Translations under genes and position numbers: made by a program | DNA from: DATAAZ01 sp036259875 | GTDB taxonomy: Bacteria; Actinomycetota; Thermoleophilia; Gaiellales; Gaiellaceae | NCBI GenBank assembly: GCA_036259875.1 | Contig: DATAAZ010000072.1 | Location: 1-49,822 of the forward strand | Length of the DNA: 49,822 nt | Reading direction: 5' to 3' | Shown: piece by piece, positions 7,824-15,252 of the stretch | How the letters are laid out: each line of letters opens with the position of its first letter | Position numbering within the stretch: position 1 is the first letter of the stretch | The notes under the pieces: model-generated | The model's input: only the letters and a program-made list of their open reading frames with translations | Told to the model about the DNA's origin: nothing | The model's database searches: none

Positions 7824-8291
7824 TCAGCCGGCCTTCGCGCACTCGCGGAGGCCGAGCTCGCGGGCGAGCCGGTCCGCCTCCGCCTCGTTGTCGGCGCCCG
7901 CGCTCGCGAGCTCCTGCACCCGCGTCTCGTCGCCCGCCCGCGCGGCGGCGCGGAGCTGCTCGATCGTCCGGAGATTGCGGTCGTTTCGCTCCAGCCACCG
8001 GCGCGCGTGCGGGGCGAGCTCGTCGGGCGGCCGGAGCGCGCGCAGCCGCCGCATCGCCTCGCGCGCGATCGGGAGCACACGGTCGGCGAGCCGCGCGAGC
8101 TCGCCGAGGTCGCGGGGATCGCCCAGCCGGGCGAGCCGGCGGTCGTATTCGGCACAGATCGCGTCGGCGGCGCGTACGTATTCGTCCTTCGATAGGCGGT
8201 CGTCGCCGTCGTCGCCGCACCCGGCGAGCGCGACCAGGACGGCGGCGGCGAACGGCGTCGCAGCGGCGCGCGCGAAGCGCCGCGCGCTCAC
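7824..8291 (-). CDS. Small lipoprotein of unknown function
   Basis: A 155-aa protein with a basic N-terminus, a hydrophobic stretch and a lipobox LAGC (Cys25), so probably lipid-anchored outside the membrane. The mature part is strongly helical and charged, from DEYVRAADAICAEYDRRL to the C-terminal LARELGLRECAKAG, with two cysteines that could pair. It resembles the many short actinobacterial lipoproteins with a YxxxAxxIC start, none of which I can name. Its GTG start overlaps the stop of the XRE regulator by 4 nt, so it is in the same operon and presumably under that regulator. Confidence 0.75.
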   Translation of the reverse strand: MSARRFARAAATPFAAAVLVALAGCGDDGDDRLSKDEYVRAADAICAEYDRRLARLGDPRDLGELARLADRVLPIAREAMRRLRALRPPDELAPHARRWLERNDRNLRTIEQLRAAARAGDETRVQELASAGADNEAEADRLARELGLRECAKAG

Positions 8292-8590
8292 GCGTCCGCG
8301 CGCGGGCGCAGCTCGACCGCGAGCTCGCAGTCGAGGGCCGTCGCGATGCGAAGGAGCGTGTCGATCCGTGGCGGGCGCCCGCCGCTCTCGAGACGCGCGA
8401 TCGCGGACTGGGTCGTGTCGACGAGTCGCGCGAGCTCCGCCTGCGAGAGCCCGAGCTCCCGGCGCCGCTGCGCGACGCGGTCCGCGATCTGCGCGAAGAA
8501 CCAGCCTTCCTCGGCGTGCGCGAGCCGGCGCCGGACGCGCTCGAGCGGAGGGTCGGCGATCCGGTGGCGCTCGCGCCGCTCCTGGCTCAT
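8288..8590 (-). CDS. XRE-family helix-turn-helix regulator
   Basis: A 100-aa DNA-binding protein. Residues about 34-90 form a Cro/C1-type HTH: IADRVAQRRRELGLSQAELARL, then TTQSAIARLESGGRPP for the recognition helix, then IDTLLRIATALDCELAV. About 30 residues of charged helix precede the domain. It leads a two-gene unit with the lipoprotein. A 12-bp perfect palindrome overlaps its -10-like hexamer, consistent with autoregulation. A HigA-type antitoxin role was considered, but no toxin-like gene is next to it. Confidence 0.88.
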   Translation of the reverse strand: MSQERRERHRIADPPLERVRRRLAHAEEGWFFAQIADRVAQRRRELGLSQAELARLVDTTQSAIARLESGGRPPRIDTLLRIATALDCELAVELRPRADA

Positions 8591-8599
8591 ACGCCGACC

Positions 8600-8612
8600 A
8601 TGCTATATAGCA
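8600..8612 (-). promoter_or_regulatory. Palindromic operator overlapping the -10 of the XRE gene
   Basis: TGCTATATAGCA (8601-8612) is a perfect 12-bp palindrome in an otherwise very GC-rich region. Read on the minus strand, TAGCAT (8605 to 8600) lies 9 nt before the ATG at 8590. The palindrome therefore covers the core promoter, an ideal autoregulatory site for the XRE protein. Confidence 0.6.
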
Positions 8613-8802
8613 AAAGCGAGATAATGGACCGAGAGAGGGTCGGCTCATGGTTGCATCCACGCACGACCGTCTCCGGGTACTCGTGCCATCTCGCGCCTCG
8701 CCGCCCGCGTCTCGTAAGCCGGGACCGGCGCTCCTTCGGCGTTCGTCGTCCCGGGGCTTCTCCAGCTCGCCCGCGCATACGCGGATCAGCGGACGCGAAC
8801 GC

Positions 8803-9288
8803 TCAGAGCGTCTTGAACTGCTCGAACGGCTGACGGCAGCTCGCGCAGTAGCGGATCGACCGACACGGCGTCGGCCCGAAGATGTTTTCGAGGCGAGTGT
8901 CCGTCGACCCGCAGTACGGGCAGCGAAACGGGCCACGTTCGAGCTGGACGAGCGTCGGCGCGGTCGCCTCGCGCGGCGCCGGGGGCGCGAAGCCGGCCGC
9001 GCGCAGCTTTTCGCGGCCGGCAGCCGTGATGAGGTCGGTCGACCACCCTCCGTCGGCGATCACGACTACGTCCGGCTCGGCGCCGAGTGCACGGACGGCG
9101 TCTGCCATCCGCTCGCGCATCACCTCGAGCGCCGGGCACCCCAAGAACGTGGGCGTGAACTCGATCCGAACCCGCCCGTGCTCGACTTCGACGTCGCGGA
9201 CGACACCGAGATCGACGATGGAGACGACTGGAATCTCCGGGTCGGCCACGGCGGCGAGCGCCGCCCACACGCGCTCCTCCGTTACCAC
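8803..9288 (-). CDS. paaD: Phenylacetyl-CoA epoxidase subunit PaaD
   Basis: A 161-aa MIP18/DUF59-family protein needed for assembly of the PaaABCE ring epoxidase. The N-terminal MIP18 domain has VADPEIPVVSIVDLGVVRDV and FLGCPALEVM. The C-terminal part is a zinc-ribbon-like domain with CPYC and RYCASC pairs, a PaaD hallmark. GTG 9288 is chosen: it overlaps the end of paaC by 7 nt and is preceded by GGGAG. It is the last gene of the minus-strand paaABCD unit; no paaE reductase follows, since the XRE gene comes next after a 212-bp gap. Confidence 0.93.
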   Translation of the reverse strand: MVTEERVWAALAAVADPEIPVVSIVDLGVVRDVEVEHGRVRIEFTPTFLGCPALEVMRERMADAVRALGAEPDVVVIADGGWSTDLITAAGREKLRAAGFAPPAPREATAPTLVQLERGPFRCPYCGSTDTRLENIFGPTPCRSIRYCASCRQPFEQFKTL

Positions 9289-9944
9289 GAGGCTCCCGGG
9301 ACCGACCGGCGGACCATCGTCATCTCCTCCCAGAGCACCGGCCACTCGTCGGCGTGCTCGCCGCGCTCGACCGGCTCGACCGGCTCGCGGCTTACCGCCT
9401 CGCAGAGCTGCTCACGCTGTTCGCCCGCGAGGAGCCCGAGCGCGAGCGGCCAGAGCTCGGCGAGCGCGGCTTCGAAGCGCGCCCGCTCGCCCGACGCCCG
9501 GAGCCGCTCGGCCCACATGTCCGCATGGATGCGGTGGTAGACCTCCTCCCGCTCGATTCGCGTCGCGAGCGCGGCGATCGCGGACCGGTCGGACTCCGCG
9601 AGCGCGGCGATCCGGATCGCATCGGCCGTCTCGTACAGGTAGTGGCGCGCGATCGTCCGCGCCCAGTCGGGGACGAACCGAAGCTCGACGAGCGGCGCGC
9701 AGCGGTAGTCCTGAGGCGGACGGTCGAACGCGAGTTCGTCGGCCGTTGTTCCGAGGTCGGCCGCCGCGAGCTCGTAGAGCGCCCGCGCGTGCCCGATCTC
9801 GCCCTGCGCGATCGACGAGAACGCGACGTCCTCCTCCAGGAAGGGCGCAATCCCTGTCCACTCCGAGTTCCGCCACCCGAGCGCGAGTTCGTCGTCAGCG
9901 AGCGCCAGCAAGAGATCGGTGCGCGACCGCGCCTGCGCGCTCAC
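9282..9944 (-). CDS. paaC: Phenylacetyl-CoA epoxidase structural subunit PaaC
   Basis: A 220-aa ferritin-like structural partner of PaaA in the phenylacetyl-CoA 1,2-epoxidase. Visible: ELALGWRNSEWTGIAPFLEEDVAFSSIAQGEIGHA at the N-terminus, then the helical EEVYHRIHADMWAERL segment, both characteristic of PaaC. Starts with GTG, overlapping paaB by 4 nt, and ends inside the start of paaD, so translation is tightly coupled. Confidence 0.95.
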   Translation of the reverse strand: MSAQARSRTDLLLALADDELALGWRNSEWTGIAPFLEEDVAFSSIAQGEIGHARALYELAAADLGTTADELAFDRPPQDYRCAPLVELRFVPDWARTIARHYLYETADAIRIAALAESDRSAIAALATRIEREEVYHRIHADMWAERLRASGERARFEAALAELWPLALGLLAGEQREQLCEAVSREPVEPVERGEHADEWPVLWEEMTMVRRSVPGASW

Positions 9945-10249
9945 GCGCCTCCCGCGGCCCGGTCCTGACCGGCCCTTGCACCCGCTCTTGCTCTCGCCTC
10001 ACGCAGCTTGACCTTGATCGAGTAGCCGTCGACCCGCCGGTAATCGCGGTCGAACACCTCCGCGACGTACGGCTCGCGGATCTCGCGAATCGCCTCGCGC
10101 GGGACGATCCAGAGCGCGGTCGATTCGTTCCGCCGCCCGTAGAACTCGATTGCGTACGCCTGGGCGAACGCTGCGTTCGGCGCCTCGAGCGAGCCGCCGT
10201 GCTGGAACGGCGCGCCCTCGCGCTCCTGTCGAAACACTTCCCAAATCAC
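9941..10249 (-). CDS. paaB: Phenylacetyl-CoA epoxidase subunit PaaB
   Basis: A 102-aa small subunit that bridges the PaaAC heterodimers. It begins VIWEVFRQEREGAPFQHGGSL and carries the conserved AFAQAYAIEFYGRRNESTALWIVPR core. Family length is about 95-105 residues. GTG start, 8 nt after the paaA stop. The C-terminus is a basic, alanine/glycine-rich tail after VKLREARARA. Confidence 0.94.
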   Translation of the reverse strand: MIWEVFRQEREGAPFQHGGSLEAPNAAFAQAYAIEFYGRRNESTALWIVPREAIREIREPYVAEVFDRDYRRVDGYSIKVKLREARARAGARAGQDRAAGGA

Positions 10250-10257
10250 GGGCCCGG

Positions 10258-11163
10258 CTACGCCGCTTCCGCGAGGGCGACCTCGCGCACCCAGGCGGTT
10301 TCCTCGCGCGTCAGCCGCCGGAGCTCGAGCCGCTCGCGTGTCCGCGGCCCGTGTCCCGTGACGACGTCCTTCAGCTCGGCCCAGTCGGGTTCGCCGTAGT
10401 GCCAGCGGCCCGTCCCCTCGTCCTTTCGAAGCTCCGGGTCGGGGACGGTGAGACCCAGCTCCCAGATCTGCGGGACGTAACCGTCCAGGAACTGCTGGCG
10501 GGCGTCCTCGTTCGCCTGGCTCTTGATCCGCCACTCGTACATCGGATCTTCGTCGGCGGGAATCGGGTTGCCGTGGAACGTCATGAGCGGCCCCCACCAG
10601 CGGTTGAGCGCCTCCTGCACGAGCTCTCGCTGCTCCCCGCTCCCCGTCACCATGGCGAGGACGACGTCGCGACCGTGGAGGATGTGGAACGACTCCTCCC
10701 AGCAGATCTTCTTCATGATCCGCGCGTAGGGGGCGTACGAGCACCTGAGGAGCGCCTTCTGCGAAATGATCGCGGCCGCGTCGACGAGCCAGGCGATCAC
10801 GCCGACGTCGCCCCACGTTTTCGTCGGGTAATGGAAGACGTTGTGGAACTTGGACTTGCCGGAGACCAGGTCCTCGAGGCAGCGCTCGCGCGGCTTCCCG
10901 AGGTCCTCGACGACGCGGTAGATGAGCTGGGCGTGCCCGACCTCGTCCTGGACTTTCGCCGTCAGCGCGAGCTTCCGCTGCAGCGTGGGCGCGCGCAGGA
11001 TCCACTCGCGCTCGGGGAGGACGCCCATGAGCTCGGAGTTCCCGTGCATCTCGATGAACTTGATGAGCTTGGCCCGGTAGTCGTCGGGCATCCAGTCGGT
11101 CGTCTCCACCTGGCCGCCGGACTGGACGAACTGCTTGAACTCGGCCACCGTGCGTGGCGCCAT
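10258..11163 (-). CDS. paaA: Phenylacetyl-CoA epoxidase catalytic subunit PaaA
   Basis: A 301-aa diiron oxygenase subunit that epoxidises the ring of phenylacetyl-CoA; it requires a PaaE-type reductase. Ferritin-like carboxylate ligand motifs are visible: TAKVQDEVGHAQLIYRVVEDL (ExxH) and KKICWEESFHILHGRD (ExxH). The substrate-side FHNVFHYPTKTWGDVGVIAWLVDAAAI segment is intact. The ATG at 11163 has a strong AGGAGGGG ribosome-binding site. It heads paaABCD and faces a TetR gene with a palindromic operator between, the usual arrangement for inducer (phenylacetyl-CoA) control of this pathway. Confidence 0.97.
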   Translation of the reverse strand: MAPRTVAEFKQFVQSGGQVETTDWMPDDYRAKLIKFIEMHGNSELMGVLPEREWILRAPTLQRKLALTAKVQDEVGHAQLIYRVVEDLGKPRERCLEDLVSGKSKFHNVFHYPTKTWGDVGVIAWLVDAAAIISQKALLRCSYAPYARIMKKICWEESFHILHGRDVVLAMVTGSGEQRELVQEALNRWWGPLMTFHGNPIPADEDPMYEWRIKSQANEDARQQFLDGYVPQIWELGLTVPDPELRKDEGTGRWHYGEPDWAELKDVVTGHGPRTRERLELRRLTREETAWVREVALAEAA

Positions 11164-11175
11164 TTGCCCCTCCTA

Positions 11176-11193
11176 CCGAACGCTCGTTAGGGT
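11176..11193. promoter_or_regulatory. TetR-type operator between paaA and the regulator gene
   Basis: 11176-11191 is an imperfect palindrome of the form CC-AACG-CT-CGTT-GG. It ends 12 bp before the paaA start codon (11163, minus) and overlaps TAGGGT (11188-11193), the -10-like hexamer for the TetR gene. A single bound dimer could thus block both directions. Confidence 0.55.
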
Positions 11194-11199
11194 GCGGAC

Positions 11200-11781
11200 A
11201 TTACCACCACGCCGCGTCGTCAGGAACTGTCACGCCACGCCGCCCGCCTCTTCGCCGAGAAGGGGTACCACGGCACGTCGATCGGGGACCTCGCGGACGC
11301 TCTCGGCGTCCAGAAGGGGTCGCTCTACGCGCACATCGAAGGCAAGCAGGAGCTCCTCTACGAGACGATGCGCGAAGGGGCACGCGCGTTCCACGCGGCT
11401 CTCGACGCGATCCCCGAGCGGATCCGGGCGACGGAGAAGCTCAGGCTCGCGCTGCGCTCGCACCTCGGGCTCGTCGCCGAGCAGCTCGAGGTCGCGACCG
11501 TCTTCGTCCGGGAATGGCGCTACCTCGAGGGTGAGCGGCGCGACGAGATCGTGGGCGAGCGGCGCCGCTACGAGGAGCGAATTCGCACCTTGTTTCGCGA
11601 GGGCAGGGAGCAGAGCGAGCTCCGCACCGATCTCGACGAGACCGCGGCCGCGCTGCTCTTCCTCTCGGCCGCCAACTGGGCATACACGTGGCTGCGGCCG
11701 GGCGTCGACACCGACGTCCTCGCTGACCGCTTCTACAGCCTGTTGATCGACGGGATGCGCGGGTACTCGACGCCGGCGTAG
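11200..11781 (+). CDS. TetR-family regulator, probable paa repressor; non-canonical start
   Basis: The frame gives a 193-aa TetR protein: an N-terminal HTH with RRQELSRHAARLFAEKGYHG, TSIGDLADALGVQKGSLYAHI and a KQELLYETM recognition helix end, then a helical ligand-binding domain ending LLIDGMRGYSTPA. The HTH needs codons well upstream of the first ATG (11368). The frame is closed at 11188-11190 and contains no ATG, GTG or TTG before the HTH. The only plausible start is ATT at 11200, giving MTTTPRRQEL, 6 nt after TAGGGT. Either an AUU start is used or the sequence has a substitution there. Its position suggests it controls paaABCD. Confidence 0.85.
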   Translation: MTTTPRRQELSRHAARLFAEKGYHGTSIGDLADALGVQKGSLYAHIEGKQELLYETMREGARAFHAALDAIPERIRATEKLRLALRSHLGLVAEQLEVATVFVREWRYLEGERRDEIVGERRRYEERIRTLFREGREQSELRTDLDETAAALLFLSAANWAYTWLRPGVDTDVLADRFYSLLIDGMRGYSTPA

Positions 11782-12662
11782 TGACGACCGGCGCCACGCT
11801 GATCGTCAACCCGCACGCGAGCCGGGTGACGCCCGAGCTCGTCGCCGCGGTCGAGCGAGAGCTCGGCGACGTCGAGACGGTGGTGACCGCGGGTCGGTGG
11901 CACGCGGCCGAGCTCGCCGCGGCTGCGAGCGAGACGTCCGAGCGAATCTACGTCTTCTCGGGCGACGGCGGCTTCAACGAGGCCGTGAACGGGCTCGGAC
12001 GCGGCGTCGCCGTCGGGTTCATCCCGGGTGGCGCGACGAGCGTCACCCCGCGCGCGCTCGGGCTGCCGCGCGACCCGGTCGAGTGCGCGCGCGTGCTCGC
12101 CCGAAGCGGGCGGACGCGCCGGATCTCGCTGGGCCGCGTCGGAGAGCGTCGGTTCCTCTTCTCGGCCGGTCTCGGGCTCGACGCCGAGCTTGTCCGGCGC
12201 GTCGACCGGATGGGGCGGCGGTCCGGCCGCCGGCCGGACGACGCGGCGTGGGCGTTCACGCTCGGGCGGATCCTGCTCGCGCGTCGTGGCAAGCTGCCTC
12301 CCGCGCTAACCGTGCTCGGTCGCGGCCGAGCCGCGTTCGCGCTCGTTGCGAACTGCGACCCGTACACGTACGCCGGCCCGCTTCCGGTGCACGTCGCGCC
12401 CGACGCGCGCTTCGAGCTCGGGCTCGACCTGGTGGCGCCGGTCTCGCTCGCGCCCGGGCGGCTGCCGCGCGCCGCGTGGTCCGTGCTCGTACGGCCCACA
12501 CATCCACGCGCCGACTGGGTGATCCACATCCATGACGCGGACGAGCTGCAGGTCGAATGCGACGCTCCGACGCCGCTCCAGGTGGACGGCGAGGACCTGG
12601 GCGACGTGACGGACGCGCACTTCGTCGCCGAGCGCGCGGTACTCGAGGTCGTCGTCGATTGA
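11781..12662 (+). CDS. Diacylglycerol/sphingosine kinase-like lipid kinase
   Basis: A 293-aa protein of the DAGK catalytic-domain family. The nucleotide-binding elements are LIVNPHASRVTP near residue 8 and FSGDGGFNEAVNGL near residue 60, corresponding to the GGDGTxNE motif with Gly in place of Thr. They are followed by GFIPGGATS. The C-terminal half has the beta-sandwich typical of YegS/DgkB proteins (HVAPDARFELGLDL, PLQVDGEDLGD). Probably phosphorylates a membrane lipid; the altered motif leaves some doubt about activity. GTG start shares one base with the preceding TAG. Confidence 0.8.
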   Translation: MTTGATLIVNPHASRVTPELVAAVERELGDVETVVTAGRWHAAELAAAASETSERIYVFSGDGGFNEAVNGLGRGVAVGFIPGGATSVTPRALGLPRDPVECARVLARSGRTRRISLGRVGERRFLFSAGLGLDAELVRRVDRMGRRSGRRPDDAAWAFTLGRILLARRGKLPPALTVLGRGRAAFALVANCDPYTYAGPLPVHVAPDARFELGLDLVAPVSLAPGRLPRAAWSVLVRPTHPRADWVIHIHDADELQVECDAPTPLQVDGEDLGDVTDAHFVAERAVLEVVVD

Positions 12663-12718
12663 CACCGCGTCCCGGCTCTCGCGCCGGCTGCCGACCGGGT
12701 CGCGGCCGTACCGTGGGG

Positions 12719-12724
12719 TAGATT
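12719..12724 (+). promoter_or_regulatory. TAGATT -10-like hexamer for the E1alpha operon
   Basis: TANNNT hexamer 9 nt before the ATG at 12734; no Shine-Dalgarno is visible, so a leaderless mRNA is likely. Confidence 0.4.
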
Positions 12725-12733
12725 CGCTCCGAG

Positions 12734-13801
12734 ATGGCGCAGGTTCTTCCCGCCGAGCACGAGCTGCGGCGCGTGATCGGGGACGGCGAGACGGTCGCGG
12801 ACGGCGAAGTCGAAGGGCTCGACGAGGCGGACCTCCTCGCGCTCTACCGCGACATGGTCCTCCTTCGCGTCTACGACGAGCGCTCGGTCGTCTACCACCG
12901 CCAGGGCCGGATCGGCACCTACGCGATCTTTTGGAACCACGAGGCGATGCAGGTCGGCTCGGCGTACGCGCTCGCGGACGACGACTGGATTTTCCCGTCC
13001 TACCGCGAGTCGGCGATCGGGCTCGTGCGCGGGATGCCCGCCGCGACCGTCCTCTCATGGTGGCGCGGCCACCCGGCCGGCTGGTGGAACCCGCTCGACT
13101 ACAACGTGGCGTCGATCTGCGTCCCGATCGGGACGCACGTCCCCCACGCGGCCGGCCTCGCCTGGGGAAAGAAGCTGCGCGGCGAGGACGCGTGCGCAAT
13201 CGTGTACTTCGGCGACGGAGCGACGTCGGAGGGCGCGTTCCACGAGGGGGCGAACTTCGCCGCGGTGATGCAGGCGCCCCTCGTCCTGTTCTGCAACAAC
13301 AACCATTGGGCGATCTCGACGCCGCTCGCCGCGCAGACGCGGGCGGAGACGCTCGTCGACAAGGCGGTCGGCTACGGGATGCCCGGCGTCAGGGTGGACG
13401 GCGCCGACGTCCTCGCGGTCTACGAGGCCACCCGCGACGCGGCCGAGCGCGCGCGGGCGGGTGAGGGGCCGACGTTCATCGAGGCGGTTACGTACCGCAC
13501 CGCGCCGCACGCGACGGCCGACGATCCGCGCGCCTACATCGACCTCGACCGTGTGGAGGAGGAGAAGAAGCGGGAGTGCGTCGGCCGCTACAAGGGCTAC
13601 CTGCAGCGGCTCGGCGTGCTCACCGATGCGGCCGCCGAGCAGGTCCGCGCCGAGGCGGCCGAGGTCATGCGCGCGGGGATCGCCCAGGCCGAGGCCGAGC
13701 AGCCCGCAGACCTCGCCCTCCTCTTCGAGCACGCGTACGTCGACCCACCCGCGTCGTTCGGCGACGACCTCGCGGAGCTGCGGAGGATTCTCGGTGGCTG
13801 A
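12734..13801 (+). CDS. 2-oxoacid dehydrogenase E1 component, alpha subunit
   Basis: A 355-aa thiamine-diphosphate-dependent subunit of a pyruvate or branched-chain 2-oxoacid dehydrogenase complex; with E1beta it decarboxylates the 2-oxoacid and acylates the E2 lipoyl group. The ThDP-binding motif runs from GDGATSEGAFHEG near residue 162 to FCNNNHWAIS. The RTAPHATADDP phosphorylation-loop-type segment is also present. The substrate (pyruvate against branched-chain) cannot be settled from sequence. It begins a four-gene unit and overlaps E1beta by 8 nt. No E3 gene lies in the window. Confidence 0.93.
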   Translation: MAQVLPAEHELRRVIGDGETVADGEVEGLDEADLLALYRDMVLLRVYDERSVVYHRQGRIGTYAIFWNHEAMQVGSAYALADDDWIFPSYRESAIGLVRGMPAATVLSWWRGHPAGWWNPLDYNVASICVPIGTHVPHAAGLAWGKKLRGEDACAIVYFGDGATSEGAFHEGANFAAVMQAPLVLFCNNNHWAISTPLAAQTRAETLVDKAVGYGMPGVRVDGADVLAVYEATRDAAERARAGEGPTFIEAVTYRTAPHATADDPRAYIDLDRVEEEKKRECVGRYKGYLQRLGVLTDAAAEQVRAEAAEVMRAGIAQAEAEQPADLALLFEHAYVDPPASFGDDLAELRRILGG

Positions 13802-14771
13802 CCTCACGCTCGTCGAGGCGATCAACGACTGCTTCCACGTCGAGCTCGGGCGCGACCCGAACGTGATGGTGATGGGTGAGGACGTGGGGCGTGCCGGCGG
13901 CGTCTTTCGCGCGACGGCGGGCCTTCGCGACCGCTTCGGCGCCGACCGCTGCGTCGACACGCCGCTCGCCGAGGCGGGGATTCTCGGGACGGCGGTCGGA
14001 CTCTGCATGGCGGGCTGGCGGCCGGTCTGCGAGATGCAGTACGACGCGTTCAGCTACCCGTGCCTCGACCAGCTCATCACGCACGTGGGGCGCTACCGGT
14101 GGCGAACCGGCGGCAAGATGACGTTCCCGCTCGTCGTGCGCATGCCGTACGGCGGCGGCGTGCGCGCGCCCGAGCTCCACGACGACTCGCCCGAGACCTT
14201 CTACGTCCACACGCCAGGGGTCAAGGTCGCGATCCCGTCGACGCCCGCCGACGCGAAGGGGCTACTGGCCGCCGCGATCCGCGACCCCGATCCGGTCGTC
14301 GTCCTCGAGCCGAAGCTCCACTACCGGACGATGCGCGGCGAGGTTCCCGATGGCGAGCATCTCGTCCCGCTCGGGGAAGCGCGCGTCGCGCGGGAAGGAG
14401 CCGACCTGACCCTGATCGCGTACGGCTCGATGGTGCCGCTCGCCGAGCAGGCGGCCGAGGCGCTGGCCGGCGAGGCGAGCGTCGAGGTCCTCGACGTCCG
14501 CACGCTGAAGCCGCTCGACGAGGCCGCGCTCCTCGCCTCGGCCACGAAGACCGGGCGGGTGGTGATCGTCCAGGAGGCGCCGCGGACATGCGGCTACGGG
14601 GCGGAGCTCGCCGCGATTCTGGCCGAGAAGGCGATTCTCGACCTGCGCGGGCCCGTGCTCCGCGTCACAGGCTACGACGTGCCGTACCCGTACTGGCAGA
14701 TCGAGGACGCGTACATGCCCTCGGTGGAGCGCGTCGTCGAGGCGGCGCGCAGGCTGCTCGAGTTCGCGTAG
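13794..14771 (+). CDS. 2-oxoacid dehydrogenase E1 component, beta subunit
   Basis: A 325-aa transketolase-like subunit. Hallmarks: MGEDVGRAGGVFRATAGL, CVDTPLAEAGILGTAVGL with the glutamate that activates ThDP, VVRMPYGGGVRAPELHDDSPE, and the C-terminal VTGYDVPYPYWQIEDAYMPS. GTG at 13794 overlaps the E1alpha stop and gives the expected family length. Acts in the cytoplasm as an alpha2beta2 heterotetramer with the upstream subunit. Confidence 0.95.
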   Translation: MADLTLVEAINDCFHVELGRDPNVMVMGEDVGRAGGVFRATAGLRDRFGADRCVDTPLAEAGILGTAVGLCMAGWRPVCEMQYDAFSYPCLDQLITHVGRYRWRTGGKMTFPLVVRMPYGGGVRAPELHDDSPETFYVHTPGVKVAIPSTPADAKGLLAAAIRDPDPVVVLEPKLHYRTMRGEVPDGEHLVPLGEARVAREGADLTLIAYGSMVPLAEQAAEALAGEASVEVLDVRTLKPLDEAALLASATKTGRVVIVQEAPRTCGYGAELAAILAEKAILDLRGPVLRVTGYDVPYPYWQIEDAYMPSVERVVEAARRLLEFA

Positions 14772-14778
14772 GGCCGAT

Positions 14779-15252
14779 ATGGCCGGCCGCACGCTCGTCT
14801 GGAAAGGGCTCGACGCGGTCAGGCTCGAGATCTGCCGGGCCGAGGTCGATGGGCGTGAGCTGCGGGCTACCGGCACGCAGGTCGGTGTCGAACCGAAGCC
14901 GTACGAGCTTCGCTACGCCATCGAGGCGGGTCGTCTGCGCGTCGAGGTGGCGGGTGAGGCGTCGGCCGAGCTCTCGCTCGACGGGGCCGACTACTTCGAT
15001 CTCGAGTTCTCGCCGCTCTTCAACTCGCTACCCATCCTCGACCACGGGCTCGACTCGGGCGGTAAGGCGAGGGACTTCGTGATGCGCTTCGTCACCGTTC
15101 CGGCTCTCACGGTCGCTCGCTCCGAGCAGCGGTACGAGCCGTTCGGGCCCGGAATGGTTCGCTTCCGGTCGGGCGACTTCACCGCCATGCTCTCGCTCGA
15201 CGAGGACGGGTACGTCGTCCGGTACCCCGGGCTCGCGGAACGAATCGTCTGA
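14779..15252 (+). CDS. Putative glycolipid-binding domain protein (DUF1089 type)
   Basis: A 157-aa all-beta protein that matches the putative glycolipid-binding family as I recall it: LVWKGLDAVRLEICRAE at the N-terminus, YELRYAIEAG, YFDLEFSPLFNSLPIL, then FVTVPALTVARSEQRYEP. Biochemistry of the family is largely unknown. It lies between E1beta (7-nt gap) and E2 (1-nt overlap), so it is co-translated with the dehydrogenase complex. Whether this reflects a functional link or an insertion is not clear from sequence. Confidence 0.75.
   Translation: MAGRTLVWKGLDAVRLEICRAEVDGRELRATGTQVGVEPKPYELRYAIEAGRLRVEVAGEASAELSLDGADYFDLEFSPLFNSLPILDHGLDSGGKARDFVMRFVTVPALTVARSEQRYEPFGPGMVRFRSGDFTAMLSLDEDGYVVRYPGLAERIV

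Noticed and set aside
8587..8778. Minus-strand 63-codon frame upstream of the XRE gene
   Set aside because: Its body is arginine-rich noise, and it reads through the operator and promoter region.
8288..8802. HigBA-type toxin-antitoxin pair
   Set aside because: The XRE protein is HigA-like, but 8591-8802 holds no convincing toxin frame on either strand and the partner gene is a lipoprotein.
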